Positions 1 to 8,689 of a stretch of 64,000 nt of DNA are shown piece by piece. The DNA is from Pectinatus frisingensis (GTDB lineage Bacteria; Bacillota; Negativicutes; Selenomonadales; Selenomonadaceae): NCBI RefSeq assembly GCF_015732285.1, contig NZ_WIQU01000016.1:1-64000 (forward strand). Reading direction: 5' to 3'. The notes under the pieces are model-generated. The model saw only the letters and a program-made list of their open reading frames with translations, made no database searches and had not been told where the DNA came from. The position numbers and the translations under genes were made by a program. Each line of letters starts with the position of its first letter. Position 1 is the first letter of the stretch.

Positions 1-306
1 GATATAAGAATCCATACTGGGGGAAATTCCTACGACGGTTGTCCGGTGGCGGATTCCCCGATTGAGTCGCTCCAGCATATTGGTAGAAGCGATTTTACGA
101 AAGTCTATTGGGGTAAAATCATAAAACTGCAGTGAATCTTCCAGTCCATCTTCTAAAACGGCTGTCGCTTCCGGATAAGATTTCCCAACAGATTCTATGA
201 AAGAATGAGCATATTCCTTGGCGCTGTCGTAATCAGGTAGCAGCCAAATTTGTTTTAGCCTTCCGACAGACTGGGCTTCCCTTTCCGCAAAAAACCATTG
301 AGCCAT
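1..306 (-). pseudogene. IS256-family (Mutator) transposase fragment, truncated
   Basis: The minus strand reads about 102 codons that run off the left edge. The motif NMLERLNRGIRHRTTVVGI is the conserved C-terminal block of IS256-type DDE transposases, which cut and paste their own element. The frame opens at an ATG at 304-306, but two codons upstream there is an in-frame TGA (313-315), and the catalytic N-terminal two thirds of a roughly 400-residue transposase are missing. The upstream side is PhzF coding sequence, not the rest of the transposase. This is therefore a 5'-truncated remnant; the C-terminal end lies outside the window. No terminal inverted repeat is visible. It suggests past insertion or deletion at this edge of the accessory region. 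Confidence 0.8.
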
Positions 307-337
307 AATATATCACCAGACAAATCTTAACCATAAA

Positions 338-1243
338 TTAAATTTCAAATTCTGATGAAAAAGCAATAACAGCCTCTCCGATTATTTGTACAAGTATAGG
401 TTTGTTAAGTTTCTTTTTTACAAATACCCGCATGCCACCATCACGATTAATTGCTTCCCCTTGTAATATAGAAAAATTAAAAGAATCCTCCTTCTCTAAG
501 CCTTTACAAATCCCATAATGTACCAGATAAGCTCCGAGAGGGCCATTTGCATTTCCTGTGACCGGATCTTCAACAATACCAATTGCAGGGGCAAACATTC
601 TTCCATGAACTAAAATTTCATCATTAGGATTCAGTGTAAATACATAATATCCGTTACATCCGATTTCTGCACTGATATCAGTTAATTCTGCAAGATTTGG
701 TTTCAATTCATGCAAATACTTATTCGATCGAATACCAACCATCACCTTAGAATGCCCTGTTGATGAAATAGCCACGGGGCAGTCACTTCTTAAATAATCT
801 ATTTCTATCCCAATTGCGTGTGCTATCCGCTTCACAGTTTCATAATTGAAAGGATTTCCTATTTTTGGAGTCCCTTGTGTCATTATAATAGAGTAATCAT
901 TATTTTCCCGAATTATATCAACCGGTAACATTCCCGCTCTTGTTTTTTGTATAATCCGACCGGAAGTAGCAGCGCCTTCAATAGCTCTGACATAATGGGC
1001 AGCAATCGTTGCATGTCCACATATTGGAACTTCCATTGTTGGAGTGAAAAATCGTACTTCAACATCATACGCTGCAGAAGTTGATGGAAAAATAAAAGCA
1101 GTTTCAGAATTATTAAGTTCTCGCGCAATTTGCTGCATCTGTTCATCTGTTAGCCCTTCCGCGTTAGGTACAACACCTGCTGGGTTCCCATGAAATTTTT
1201 GACGTGTGAATGAATCTACCTGATAAATTTTATATTTTTTCAT
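338..1243 (-). CDS. PhzF family isomerase/epimerase-like protein
   Basis: The 301-residue protein matches the PhzF family in length and layout. The N-terminus has FHGNPAGVV near residues 17-25 and the NNSETAFI block that carries the catalytic glutamate (E47). A second half contains GRMFAPAIGIVEDPVTGNANGP-type residues, the second copy of the hot-dog-like fold. PhzF itself isomerises a phenazine precursor; most family members outside phenazine clusters have unknown substrates, and no phenazine genes are seen here. AGGAGG stands nine bases before the ATG at 1243. It is a cytoplasmic enzyme with no signal peptide. It is monocistronic as far as can be seen, next to a broken transposase on one side and a hairpin-containing gap on the other. 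The family call is firm; the substrate is unknown. Confidence 0.9.
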   Translation of the reverse strand: MKKYKIYQVDSFTRQKFHGNPAGVVPNAEGLTDEQMQQIARELNNSETAFIFPSTSAAYDVEVRFFTPTMEVPICGHATIAAHYVRAIEGAATSGRIIQKTRAGMLPVDIIRENNDYSIIMTQGTPKIGNPFNYETVKRIAHAIGIEIDYLRSDCPVAISSTGHSKVMVGIRSNKYLHELKPNLAELTDISAEIGCNGYYVFTLNPNDEILVHGRMFAPAIGIVEDPVTGNANGPLGAYLVHYGICKGLEKEDSFNFSILQGEAINRDGGMRVFVKKKLNKPILVQIIGEAVIAFSSEFEI

Positions 1244-1418
1244 AAATATTATCCTCCTATAAGGCGTATACCCGGCAGTATTTTGAATGATTTATGAAAT
1301 CGCCATCCCATAGAACCATCTCCTACAGATTTTTAATGCAAATTCTTATGATAAGTATTTTTCAGTATTATGATAGCTATTTGTTATTCCAATTTTTATT
1401 GTAGCTACTGCTGAATGT

Positions 1419-1459
1419 GTTTCCATAGTGCCACGCGCTGCTTGGCATTCTGTGGAAAC
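1419..1459. repeat. Imperfect inverted repeat in intergenic gap
   Basis: GTTTCCA and TGCCA on the left (1419-1433) face TGGCA and TGGAAAC on the right (1443-1459), giving an imperfect stem of about 14 pairs with a short CG-rich loop. It lies in the 338-base gap 1244-1581, which otherwise holds only the terminator at 1538-1571. No T-run follows on either strand, so it is not an obvious terminator. It may be a remnant of a mobile element end. Function is unknown. Confidence 0.45.
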
Positions 1460-1537
1460 GCGGACGTATATTGCTGCATTTTTTGCGATAATATCATTTG
1501 TCCACATTCAAACTACCTCATTTTCATTTGGTTAATA

Positions 1538-1571
1538 AAAAGTGTGTCTTTTAAGTTTAAGACACACTTTT
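1538..1571 (-). terminator. Intrinsic terminator downstream of the radical SAM gene
   Basis: A perfect 13-bp stem (AAAAGTGTGTCTT at 1538-1550 and its complement at 1559-1571) with an 8-base loop lies ten bases after the stop of the radical SAM gene. Read on the minus strand it is followed by a T-rich tract, as expected for factor-independent termination. Confidence 0.8.
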
Positions 1572-1581
1572 GTACTGTTAA

Positions 1582-3213
1582 CTATATTGCAATATTTATA
1601 ATGTCTCGTTTTTTATCCAAATTTTCATGTCGATAGAACTGTAATACATAATTTATTTTTTTGTTTTTATATGAAAACTTATCATTAGACACAAGGAAAA
1701 TCAACTTATTTTTTTCAGATTTAGTCAATGTATGAAATGCAGTTTTCCACTGCTGTGTAACACCATTTTCTTCATAATATTTCCGGTAAGTAAGAATATC
1801 TTTAGGCATAGATAATATTTCAAAAAACTCTTCCTTATTTTTACCAAAGGCTCTTTCAAAAAATGATCTATCTCCACCAAAAACTCCTTTAGAAACATTT
1901 AAAATAGCTTTTACACTGCGTAAATAATGAAGATTCCAGTTAGAATCTACATGTCCACGCTGTTTGTTTTCAATGGGTTCAAACTTCATTGGGAAAGAAT
2001 AAATATGAACTCCTAATTCTTCGGCTAAACTTACATTGATTTCTAAGCGCTTATATAAATCAAATGGATTATCTTCAAAATTATATAATAGGTAATTTGA
2101 AAACTCACATACATTATATTTAGCGGCTAACCTAATTGCCTTTTGATAGATTTCACTGTATTTGATTTTATCAAAAGCTATACGAAATGGCCTAATTGGC
2201 AGGGCACTTAAGATAGCCATTTTTTCTTCAGTTAATAAGCGCCCATCCATTCCTTGATTGAAATCAACATATCTTTGCATAGACTTTTTATATGCATACT
2301 TTTTTTCTAATTTTATAAAGAAATCTATGTTGTCTATTATCATTTGAAATTTATCAACATATAAGGAACCTATATTTAATATATGCTCATCCAGTGCATT
2401 CTTATATTTAACGGCCATTTTTTTAGTTTCTAATTTTTTATAGACTAATAACATTTTTTCTCTTATTAAAGCTGTATTTTGCTTACAACTTTCATATCTG
2501 CAATAGGTATCAAAAAGCTTTAAGAACTCAGATGGATATTTATAATTAGGTTCATTAACAAATCCTAGTTCATTTAAATCGTCGACGATTTTTTGTAAAT
2601 TATTAATAGGTATACCTAAAATGTTGTTGTCCATCAATAAGACATTCCTTTTATCACCATACAACTCACGAGCCGTTCTGATTTGTTCGACTATATTGTT
2701 AGTGATTGTTAGTTTGCCTTCTAGCGTTGGTACGGCACAAAAAGGACACTTATTTACGCAACCTCTCGTGGTATATGCAAAAAAATTATCTCCGGAAGGA
2801 TAAACATACTCAGTATCATTTAATATGTCATAATCTAATGGTAATATATCAATATTAACGTGATCATTAAATCCCAACATGGCAGAATCCAATAAGCGAC
2901 CTTCTACTATATTTCCTATATCACTATCTGCTCTTAAATCATCAGATAATAACGTTGCCATTATGCCCCCCACATAAATATTGTTTTTGTCAGTAACATA
3001 TTTCTTATAATGATTAATTGTTTTCAAAACATCCTTATAATTGAATGTAAATAATGTTGTTATATAAATTCTATCCCATTTACCATATAGTTTTTTATTT
3101 CCTTTTATAAATACAACTGTATCTTTTCTTTGTTTATGATAAGTACTTATTTTCATAAGACTCATTGGTGGATATTTGTTTTTATATGCTGGTTCTACTA
3201 ACAGTACGTCCAT
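1582..3213 (-). CDS. Radical SAM protein of unknown substrate
   Basis: The 543-residue protein carries a radical SAM cluster motif, RGCVNKCPFC, with C152, C156 and C159 in CxxxCxxC spacing, which binds the [4Fe-4S] cluster that cleaves S-adenosylmethionine. Residues 1-120 look like a degenerate cobalamin-binding-type Rossmann segment (MDVLLVEPAY, a PPMSL stretch, then YVGGI), as in many B12-binding/radical SAM proteins. The C-terminal 200 residues are unassigned. GAGGAG stands before ATG 3213. The gene follows the ParB-like gene by 67 bases on the same strand and ends at a strong terminator, so the two are probably cotranscribed. The chemistry is unknown. Location beside AAA/TOPRIM genes suggests, but does not show, a role in defence or nucleic-acid modification. 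Confidence 0.8.
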   Translation of the reverse strand: MDVLLVEPAYKNKYPPMSLMKISTYHKQRKDTVVFIKGNKKLYGKWDRIYITTLFTFNYKDVLKTINHYKKYVTDKNNIYVGGIMATLLSDDLRADSDIGNIVEGRLLDSAMLGFNDHVNIDILPLDYDILNDTEYVYPSGDNFFAYTTRGCVNKCPFCAVPTLEGKLTITNNIVEQIRTARELYGDKRNVLLMDNNILGIPINNLQKIVDDLNELGFVNEPNYKYPSEFLKLFDTYCRYESCKQNTALIREKMLLVYKKLETKKMAVKYKNALDEHILNIGSLYVDKFQMIIDNIDFFIKLEKKYAYKKSMQRYVDFNQGMDGRLLTEEKMAILSALPIRPFRIAFDKIKYSEIYQKAIRLAAKYNVCEFSNYLLYNFEDNPFDLYKRLEINVSLAEELGVHIYSFPMKFEPIENKQRGHVDSNWNLHYLRSVKAILNVSKGVFGGDRSFFERAFGKNKEEFFEILSMPKDILTYRKYYEENGVTQQWKTAFHTLTKSEKNKLIFLVSNDKFSYKNKKINYVLQFYRHENLDKKRDIINIAI

Positions 3214-3280
3214 AATAATGCTCCTCTTATTTTATTCCATGGTTATTATCTCATGGGCGCACATTATATGTCAAGACCGA

Positions 3281-4921
3281 CTAATTTTCTATATGTTTTA
3301 AATCAGTATTTAATATATAATTTGCCACTATTAAAAAATTTTCTGCATTCATTTCTATAATAGTAGGATCTCTTCGACTGTGATGCACTGATAAATCTAA
3401 TGCATCTTTAAAACCATCTTTAGTAAAAAGTGCATTATATTCGCGACGTACTTTTTCATCTTTGAATAAATCTTTTTCCTTAGGATTTATAGTATTTATT
3501 AATTTACTCAAAAGCGGATCATTCCCATTCCTTGATATTCTTCCATACGATTGGGGCATTGCATTTCTTAAAAGATACTTGAGAGATTGTTCTACCAAGC
3601 TTCTCAATAAAACTGTAGCAGCTATAGGGTATTTTTTATATGGATAACTCCCTCCACTTCCCTTTGAGAATCGTATTATTTCTTCACAAATGTTAATTAA
3701 TGGTATATTTTCATTATCATCAGTATTTACATATGCATATTTTAAATTTCTACAAAATTTATTTTTTTTGGGAGATCTTGTTTTAGGTTTCTGTGATTTT
3801 ATATTAACGTTAGTACTTATATTTTTAACTTGATTTACAGATATCGATTTTTCTTTCTCCCCACTAGTTTCTGTTGTGCTAATATTTCTTTGTGGAGATA
3901 TTCCCTCTGATTTAGATGCTGCATTATTTGTTACTCTATCTGTATCTGATACTGTCATTTTTGAAATAAAAGTATCATAATTAGCCTTATATTTCGCTCT
4001 CTCTACAAGTTCTTTTGAATGTGCTAATTCATTAATATAAGGATCAAAAATTATTTTCGTATTACTCAATGCATACTCTGCTATATTTTTATCAAAAATA
4101 TAACTATAAACAAAATCATCTTGCAAAGATACTTTTTGTGCGATTTCACTTGCAGGTTTTTCATCAACTAACATAAAAAATGATGTTATAATTTTATCCA
4201 AAATATTTTCAGAAAAATAAGAAATAATTTTATTATCACTATCAAATTCCACCCCTAATAATAACATTATTTCTTTTCTATTTAAAAATCTTTTCATTTT
4301 TGCATTCCATTGACCCTCGTTTATGGTTTTAATAACTTTGGCGCTATGGCTATCATTCTTATCCCTGGTCAAGTATTCCAATAAATATGCAAAAGCTAAA
4401 TCTGTTGATATTTCTCCATACGCATCCTTATTATGTTTTGATTTTGCTTGTGGGCTCCAATTTATTTGTTTAGTACCTGGATCACCATCGCTATGTATTT
4501 GTGCAAGCTTTTTATTTACGTAGGCCAAATCATTAGAAACGATGCATTCTATTTCAGTAATGTCGGATGATAATTGATTTAATTGTTCTTTGTCGTTTTC
4601 AGTTAAATTAAATTTGTCCCATTTATTTTTATAAGTAGTTATTAGTTTTAAGCTAGTAAGACGCCTATTACCATCGTAGACCATAAAATAACCTTCATTG
4701 TCTTCCAATGCCATAACAATAGGCAATTCAGTAGGCAAAAGGCCGTTTTGGGAAATATCCCTACAGAGATTTATTACATGGTCTTTTCTTAAATTTATAA
4801 TACTGTTTATTCCTAAAACTTCATCTTTTGATTTAGTTTCTTGATCATAAAAACGAGCGTTGTTAGGATTTATCACTAATTTTTCTAAAGAAATTTCTTT
4901 TTTTTCATATTGTCCCAGCAT
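3281..4921 (-). CDS. ParB/Srx-like N-terminal domain protein
   Basis: This 546-residue protein starts with a ParB/Srx-like fold: LEKLVINPNNAR (13-23), then a regulatory-looking segment and DGNRRLTSLKLI (83-94), which corresponds to the ParB box II arginine motif. ParB-fold domains bind nucleotides (CTP or ATP), and some act in DNA modification or nuclease systems. No ParB helix-turn-helix follows as in chromosome partition ParB. Instead there is a Lys/Ser-rich linker (about 320-390) and a C-terminal helical domain (about 400-540) that I do not recognise. It is not next to parA, so a partition role is unlikely. The start has GAGGATG just upstream. It lies upstream of the radical SAM gene and probably forms a two-gene unit with it. 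Confidence 0.75.
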   Translation of the reverse strand: MLGQYEKKEISLEKLVINPNNARFYDQETKSKDEVLGINSIINLRKDHVINLCRDISQNGLLPTELPIVMALEDNEGYFMVYDGNRRLTSLKLITTYKNKWDKFNLTENDKEQLNQLSSDITEIECIVSNDLAYVNKKLAQIHSDGDPGTKQINWSPQAKSKHNKDAYGEISTDLAFAYLLEYLTRDKNDSHSAKVIKTINEGQWNAKMKRFLNRKEIMLLLGVEFDSDNKIISYFSENILDKIITSFFMLVDEKPASEIAQKVSLQDDFVYSYIFDKNIAEYALSNTKIIFDPYINELAHSKELVERAKYKANYDTFISKMTVSDTDRVTNNAASKSEGISPQRNISTTETSGEKEKSISVNQVKNISTNVNIKSQKPKTRSPKKNKFCRNLKYAYVNTDDNENIPLINICEEIIRFSKGSGGSYPYKKYPIAATVLLRSLVEQSLKYLLRNAMPQSYGRISRNGNDPLLSKLINTINPKEKDLFKDEKVRREYNALFTKDGFKDALDLSVHHSRRDPTIIEMNAENFLIVANYILNTDLKHIEN

Positions 4922-4933
4922 ATAAATTCATCC

Positions 4934-5068
4934 TCACTTTATCTCCGAATATTCTCCAACCGTAGATTTAATTCTATTATGAAGGTCAGCAACAAATGTG
5001 TCTTCGTCAGACCACTTTATTGTATTTATTTGATAGCATACATTTTCGTTGTTTTTGATTTTCAGCAT
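4934..5068 (-). CDS. Possible 44-residue small protein upstream of the ParB-like gene
   Basis: An ATG at 5066-5068 opens 44 codons ending at TGA 4934-4936, 12 bases before the ParB-like start; the ribosome binding site of that gene overlaps this stop. The peptide is charged and contains KWSDEDTFVADLHNRI near its C-terminal half, which reads like genuine protein. An in-frame TAA lies ten codons upstream, and no clear Shine-Dalgarno sequence precedes the ATG. It may be a small leader gene coupled to the ParB-like gene, or the 3' remnant of a lost gene. In the rest of the 303-base gap (5069-5224) I see nothing convincing. Confidence 0.35.
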   Translation of the reverse strand: MLKIKNNENVCYQINTIKWSDEDTFVADLHNRIKSTVGEYSEIK

Positions 5069-5224
5069 TAACCCATGGAGTTTACACAGAATGGATTACA
5101 CTCTCGATTGCTCCTTTGTAGATTGTCTTTTAGCGATCACATTCTAACACAAGGTTCATCATTATGGATTATTTCATTTGATTAACTGTTCAATTTCATT
5201 TTACAACTGACCAATCACTTTAAA

Positions 5225-5992
5225 CTAATCGTTGTTATATTTTTCACTTTTCTTACATAATTTCATAACATCATTGTAAATTTTATCATATTCAGTACCT
5301 TCTTTTTTAAAAACCAAATGAGGTACTTCATCAATTCCTGCAGCTTCTCTGTATAAACTTATTATGGCAAATCCATCAAGTAATAATATCGACATTGTAT
5401 TATAATCATCATTCAAATATAGTTTTACTTTATAATCTTTCCTTAACCACTCATCAATATGATAAGAAATAACTTCCTTTATTTTTGCGGGATAGTAAGA
5501 TTCTTCGTGATGATTTCTTTTTGATAATAATGTCATTAGCGCAGTGTTATTATAATTTAATAAAATTACATTTGTTTCATGTAATTCTTGAGATAACCTT
5601 TCATTAAATAAAGCATTATTACCAGAAATAAAACTTTTACCATCATTCATAACCAAATAAAATTTTTTACTATGAATAAATTCTGTTTTAATTTCTTTAT
5701 CATTTAATGGAAAATGTTCCCTTATATCTACCAATCCATATTGCGCACATTTTTTATTAATGGGAAAAACATTATCAAAAATTCTACTTATCGAATTATC
5801 TGATTGAATAGATAGGATTATTGAAAGAGGGGCACTCACTAAAAATGCTGTTGCCATAGTTTGAAAAAACTTATAAAAAACATTATTCTGCTCAAAACAA
5901 GTTGTTATTACTAAACATGCACAACCAGCTACAACAAATGCTAACATACATGCTATTTTTTTCCAAAACTCTTCTTTACTACATCTGTTCAA
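5225..5992 (-). CDS. Two-TM membrane-anchored protein, possible degenerate PLD-like domain
   Basis: The 255-residue protein has two hydrophobic segments (about 13-33 and 44-62), then a soluble domain of about 190 residues. The C-terminal pattern, SILLLDGFAIISLYREAAG, then VPHLVFKK and a final helix, resembles the second half of phospholipase D-like domains found in some sensory and defence proteins. I see no HKD catalytic motif, so catalysis is doubtful. The likely start is a TTG at 5992 with weak GAAG upstream. It lies about 100 bases downstream of the AAA/DUF4435 pair on the same strand and may be cotranscribed with it. A membrane effector or accessory role is inference from context only. 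I do not recognise the family with certainty. Confidence 0.55.
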   Translation of the reverse strand: MNRCSKEEFWKKIACMLAFVVAGCACLVITTCFEQNNVFYKFFQTMATAFLVSAPLSIILSIQSDNSISRIFDNVFPINKKCAQYGLVDIREHFPLNDKEIKTEFIHSKKFYLVMNDGKSFISGNNALFNERLSQELHETNVILLNYNNTALMTLLSKRNHHEESYYPAKIKEVISYHIDEWLRKDYKVKLYLNDDYNTMSILLLDGFAIISLYREAAGIDEVPHLVFKKEGTEYDKIYNDVMKLCKKSEKYNND

Positions 5993-6093
5993 CTTCTATG
6001 CCTTCTTATCTTTATATTTTTTTCTTGTGAAAGTCTATAACCCTATCTCCTTCAGTATTCCTTAAGTTTTAGAACGAATATTTAATTATATTA

Positions 6094-6942
6094 TTAATGT
6101 AATAATGGTTTTATTTTTTCTTCAATTGTAGCAGTCAATTCATTTACTGCATCACAACAAGATATATTTTTTAATAAATCTACAGTAAATACATCTACAT
6201 TTCTTTTTTCGAATGAATCATTATACTTCGATTTAAAAACATAAAATAGTATTGCTAATTTTTGTTTTCCATGAGTTACTTCTTCCTGTTGGTATTTATC
6301 AGCTTTTTCAAAAAGAAGTTTTTCTTCATCATATTTTTCATTTAATGCAACTTTGCTTTCCTTAATTCCTATTTTTTTTAGACTTCCTAATATATAATCT
6401 CTTAATTCTTCGGCTTTTAAGTTATTATCCTCAAGCCATCGTACGATATTACATTCTTCTAATTTAATATCCCAATGTTGTTTTAATTTTATTAAACAAA
6501 AAATAACGTATGGTTCTATTTGGGCTTTTACTTCTTTTATAATATCATTAGTAGAAAATTTTCTATGAAGTGATTGAAAATCTTTATTAGTTGCATCTAT
6601 AACGGCTTCAGTTGTTAAATAATTTTCCATTGTATAATAATGCGTATATACTATATTGTCATCAGTAAGACAGCTTTTTAAATAACCATCATAGTCTTTA
6701 TCTAACAAAATTACACATGGGAAATTAATCGTTTTACTTTTATATGCTGTAATTATTGCGCTTTTTGATTCACCAATTATAAAATCAATTGTACTAAGTA
6801 CTTTACTGCTAGAAAACATTTTATCATAAATACTTATATCTGTTTTACCTTCTACAATTAATCCTGGAAGTGTGTGTGGTTCTAAAAGAGATGTATTGAT
6901 TTTATCTTCTAAATTTATTGATGGTATACAACTTTCATTCAT
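6094..6942 (-). CDS. DUF4435 TOPRIM-type protein, AriB-like (PARIS system)
   Basis: The 282-residue product has the acidic residues of a TOPRIM nuclease core: an EGKTD motif (E31) and LLDKDYDG (D81, D83, D85), followed by HYYTMENYLT, which is typical of DUF4435 proteins. In the PARIS anti-phage system the DUF4435 protein AriB is a nuclease toxin held by the ATPase AriA and released on sensing phage anti-restriction proteins; it cleaves tRNA in the studied case. Here the gene follows an AAA ATPase gene and overlaps it by 8 bases, the same order as ariA-ariB. ATG 6942 is chosen because AGGTG lies six bases before it; ATG 6945 or GTG 6951 are alternatives. Membership of DUF4435 is likely; that it acts as PARIS is inferred. 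Confidence 0.7.
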   Translation of the reverse strand: MNESCIPSINLEDKINTSLLEPHTLPGLIVEGKTDISIYDKMFSSSKVLSTIDFIIGESKSAIITAYKSKTINFPCVILLDKDYDGYLKSCLTDDNIVYTHYYTMENYLTTEAVIDATNKDFQSLHRKFSTNDIIKEVKAQIEPYVIFCLIKLKQHWDIKLEECNIVRWLEDNNLKAEELRDYILGSLKKIGIKESKVALNEKYDEEKLLFEKADKYQQEEVTHGKQKLAILFYVFKSKYNDSFEKRNVDVFTVDLLKNISCCDAVNELTATIEEKIKPLLH

Positions 6943-8485
6943 CATATTCACCTACTTTTACTACTTTATCTCTATAATGAGAAATAATAAAAGGCGTATG
7001 TGTTGTCATGATAAATTGCATATTTTTATTATAAATTTTGTCTATAAATTCTCTTTGCCATGTAATATGTAGAGAAAGTTCAGGTTCATCTATCAAAATT
7101 ATTTTTTTCCTACCTAGAAAAGTGTACACAAATAATGATACTAGTTGTTTTTCTCCGGCAGAAAGATTTTCAAAATATAAATTCTTATTATTTTTTTTAA
7201 ATGTGATATGTGAATTTATCTCAACAGACATTTTTAAAAAGTACTGTAAGATGTTCTCTAAATTAACTAGAGGGATTCTTCTTTGTTTTATTTTCTCACA
7301 TGTATCCTTATATAACTTTAATATTTCATTTACTTTTCGATAAATAGATATTGTATTTGAGTATCTATTTAAATTTTTTAACATAGTATCCAGCATACCA
7401 TCTATACCGTTAGAATTTTTTTCTTTAATATTTTTTGATTGTTCAAGAGCTTTATCAATAAAATCTCTTGCCCATTCTATGTCTTCAATTAATGAATCTA
7501 TTTTTTGCTGCATATTATTATTAATACTCCCAAGTGTTTCATATCCAAGTTTTTCAAAAATTCCTGTACGTGAAAATACTTCAGTTAGCTCATTTTTCAA
7601 TTTTTCGCAATCAACATCATGAATATTAGGTGAATCTTCATTTTCTAATTTAGTGTCCAAAAATATAGATATGAAATTACTTGCTAATGATCCTAGTAAC
7701 TTGTGTTCTTCAATATTTATTTCTCTCAAAGTATGATCTAATAGTTCATTTATATCATTATTGTTTAAAGCAAAGACTGTATTAGGAAAATTACTGTTTT
7801 CATTATATATGTTTTTATATATGTTAAATCTTTTATTTTCAAAATCATTAATATCATTATGTTGTAAACTTGGTATTAAATCATTTATATCTATTTCAAA
7901 TCTTCTATATGTGGGAAAATAACTTGTTGAAACATTAAAAGCAAAATCTCTAAAAATATAATTAAAATCTTTTGATGAAAAATTTTCATGCCAATCAAAA
8001 TATTTTTCATCTTCTATAGGTATAAAAATAAATACTTTACTAATAATGTTTTGTATATTATCAGTGTCTGCATTAGGTAATAATTCTACAGGATTAGTGT
8101 TTGTATTTAAATAAAATTTATGCTTATTGCGACTAATATAATGATGATAGTTACTTTGCTTTCTATTTATAGCTTTTTCTATTTCTTCAAATTTTTCTAT
8201 TGGTAAATCTTTTATATTTTGCATATCGGTTCTTTTAATAGTTAATTTCTGGGCATCTTTAATTATACATAGACAACCTTCTTCAGCTTTTAATTCTATT
8301 TTTTCAAATTTATATAGTAATAATCTTTTAAATTGTTTTCCACATATAATACTAAGTATATTTAATATAGTTGTTTTGCCAGAACCATTAAATCCAACTA
8401 ATATTGTAATATCTTGATTGAAATTTATGTTTTTGTCGTTTCCTTCTATTCCAAATAAATTTTTTATATAAAGGCTTTTTAACAT
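6935..8485 (-). CDS. SMC/OLD-like AAA ATPase, AriA-like (PARIS system)
   Basis: The 516-residue protein is an ABC-type AAA ATPase (AAA_15/AAA_21 class). It has Walker A GFNGSGKT (31-38), an ABC signature NLSAGEKQ (about 440-447), Walker B IILIDEPELSLH (about 462-473) and a switch TTHTP. The helical middle (about 200-420) matches the coiled insert of such ATPases. AriA of PARIS has this architecture, pairs with a DUF4435 partner and forms a large ATP-dependent sensor. The downstream gene is exactly such a partner and overlaps it. The start is ATG 8485 with GGGGTG upstream; a GTG three codons earlier lies inside that site. The coding sequence is very AT-rich, like its neighbours. A different AAA/TOPRIM defence pair is the main alternative. 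Confidence 0.75.
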   Translation of the reverse strand: MLKSLYIKNLFGIEGNDKNINFNQDITILVGFNGSGKTTILNILSIICGKQFKRLLLYKFEKIELKAEEGCLCIIKDAQKLTIKRTDMQNIKDLPIEKFEEIEKAINRKQSNYHHYISRNKHKFYLNTNTNPVELLPNADTDNIQNIISKVFIFIPIEDEKYFDWHENFSSKDFNYIFRDFAFNVSTSYFPTYRRFEIDINDLIPSLQHNDINDFENKRFNIYKNIYNENSNFPNTVFALNNNDINELLDHTLREINIEEHKLLGSLASNFISIFLDTKLENEDSPNIHDVDCEKLKNELTEVFSRTGIFEKLGYETLGSINNNMQQKIDSLIEDIEWARDFIDKALEQSKNIKEKNSNGIDGMLDTMLKNLNRYSNTISIYRKVNEILKLYKDTCEKIKQRRIPLVNLENILQYFLKMSVEINSHITFKKNNKNLYFENLSAGEKQLVSLFVYTFLGRKKIILIDEPELSLHITWQREFIDKIYNKNMQFIMTTHTPFIISHYRDKVVKVGEYDE

Positions 8486-8689
8486 TATAAACACCCCACT
8501 GTTAGATATAATAATTTTTATTTAAACATTAATTATTTATATTACTTAAGTATTTAACATTAACCTTCCTTCCCAAAATGCACTTCTCGATGGCAATTCG
8601 GATAAAGCATAATCATTTTACTCTGGTTTAATGTGAATTATTTTATATAAATATTATTAAAAATTTTTTCATATTAGCTCCACATTTCT

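Noticed and set aside
1415-1636. 73-codon plus-strand ORF in the gap after PhzF
   Set aside because: It overlaps the terminator and the end of the radical SAM gene, is very Cys/Phe-rich and has no ribosome binding site; it is explained by the hairpins.
3281-4921. Chromosome or plasmid partition ParB
   Set aside because: There is no ParA gene, no parS-like site and no ParB HTH after the N-terminal domain.
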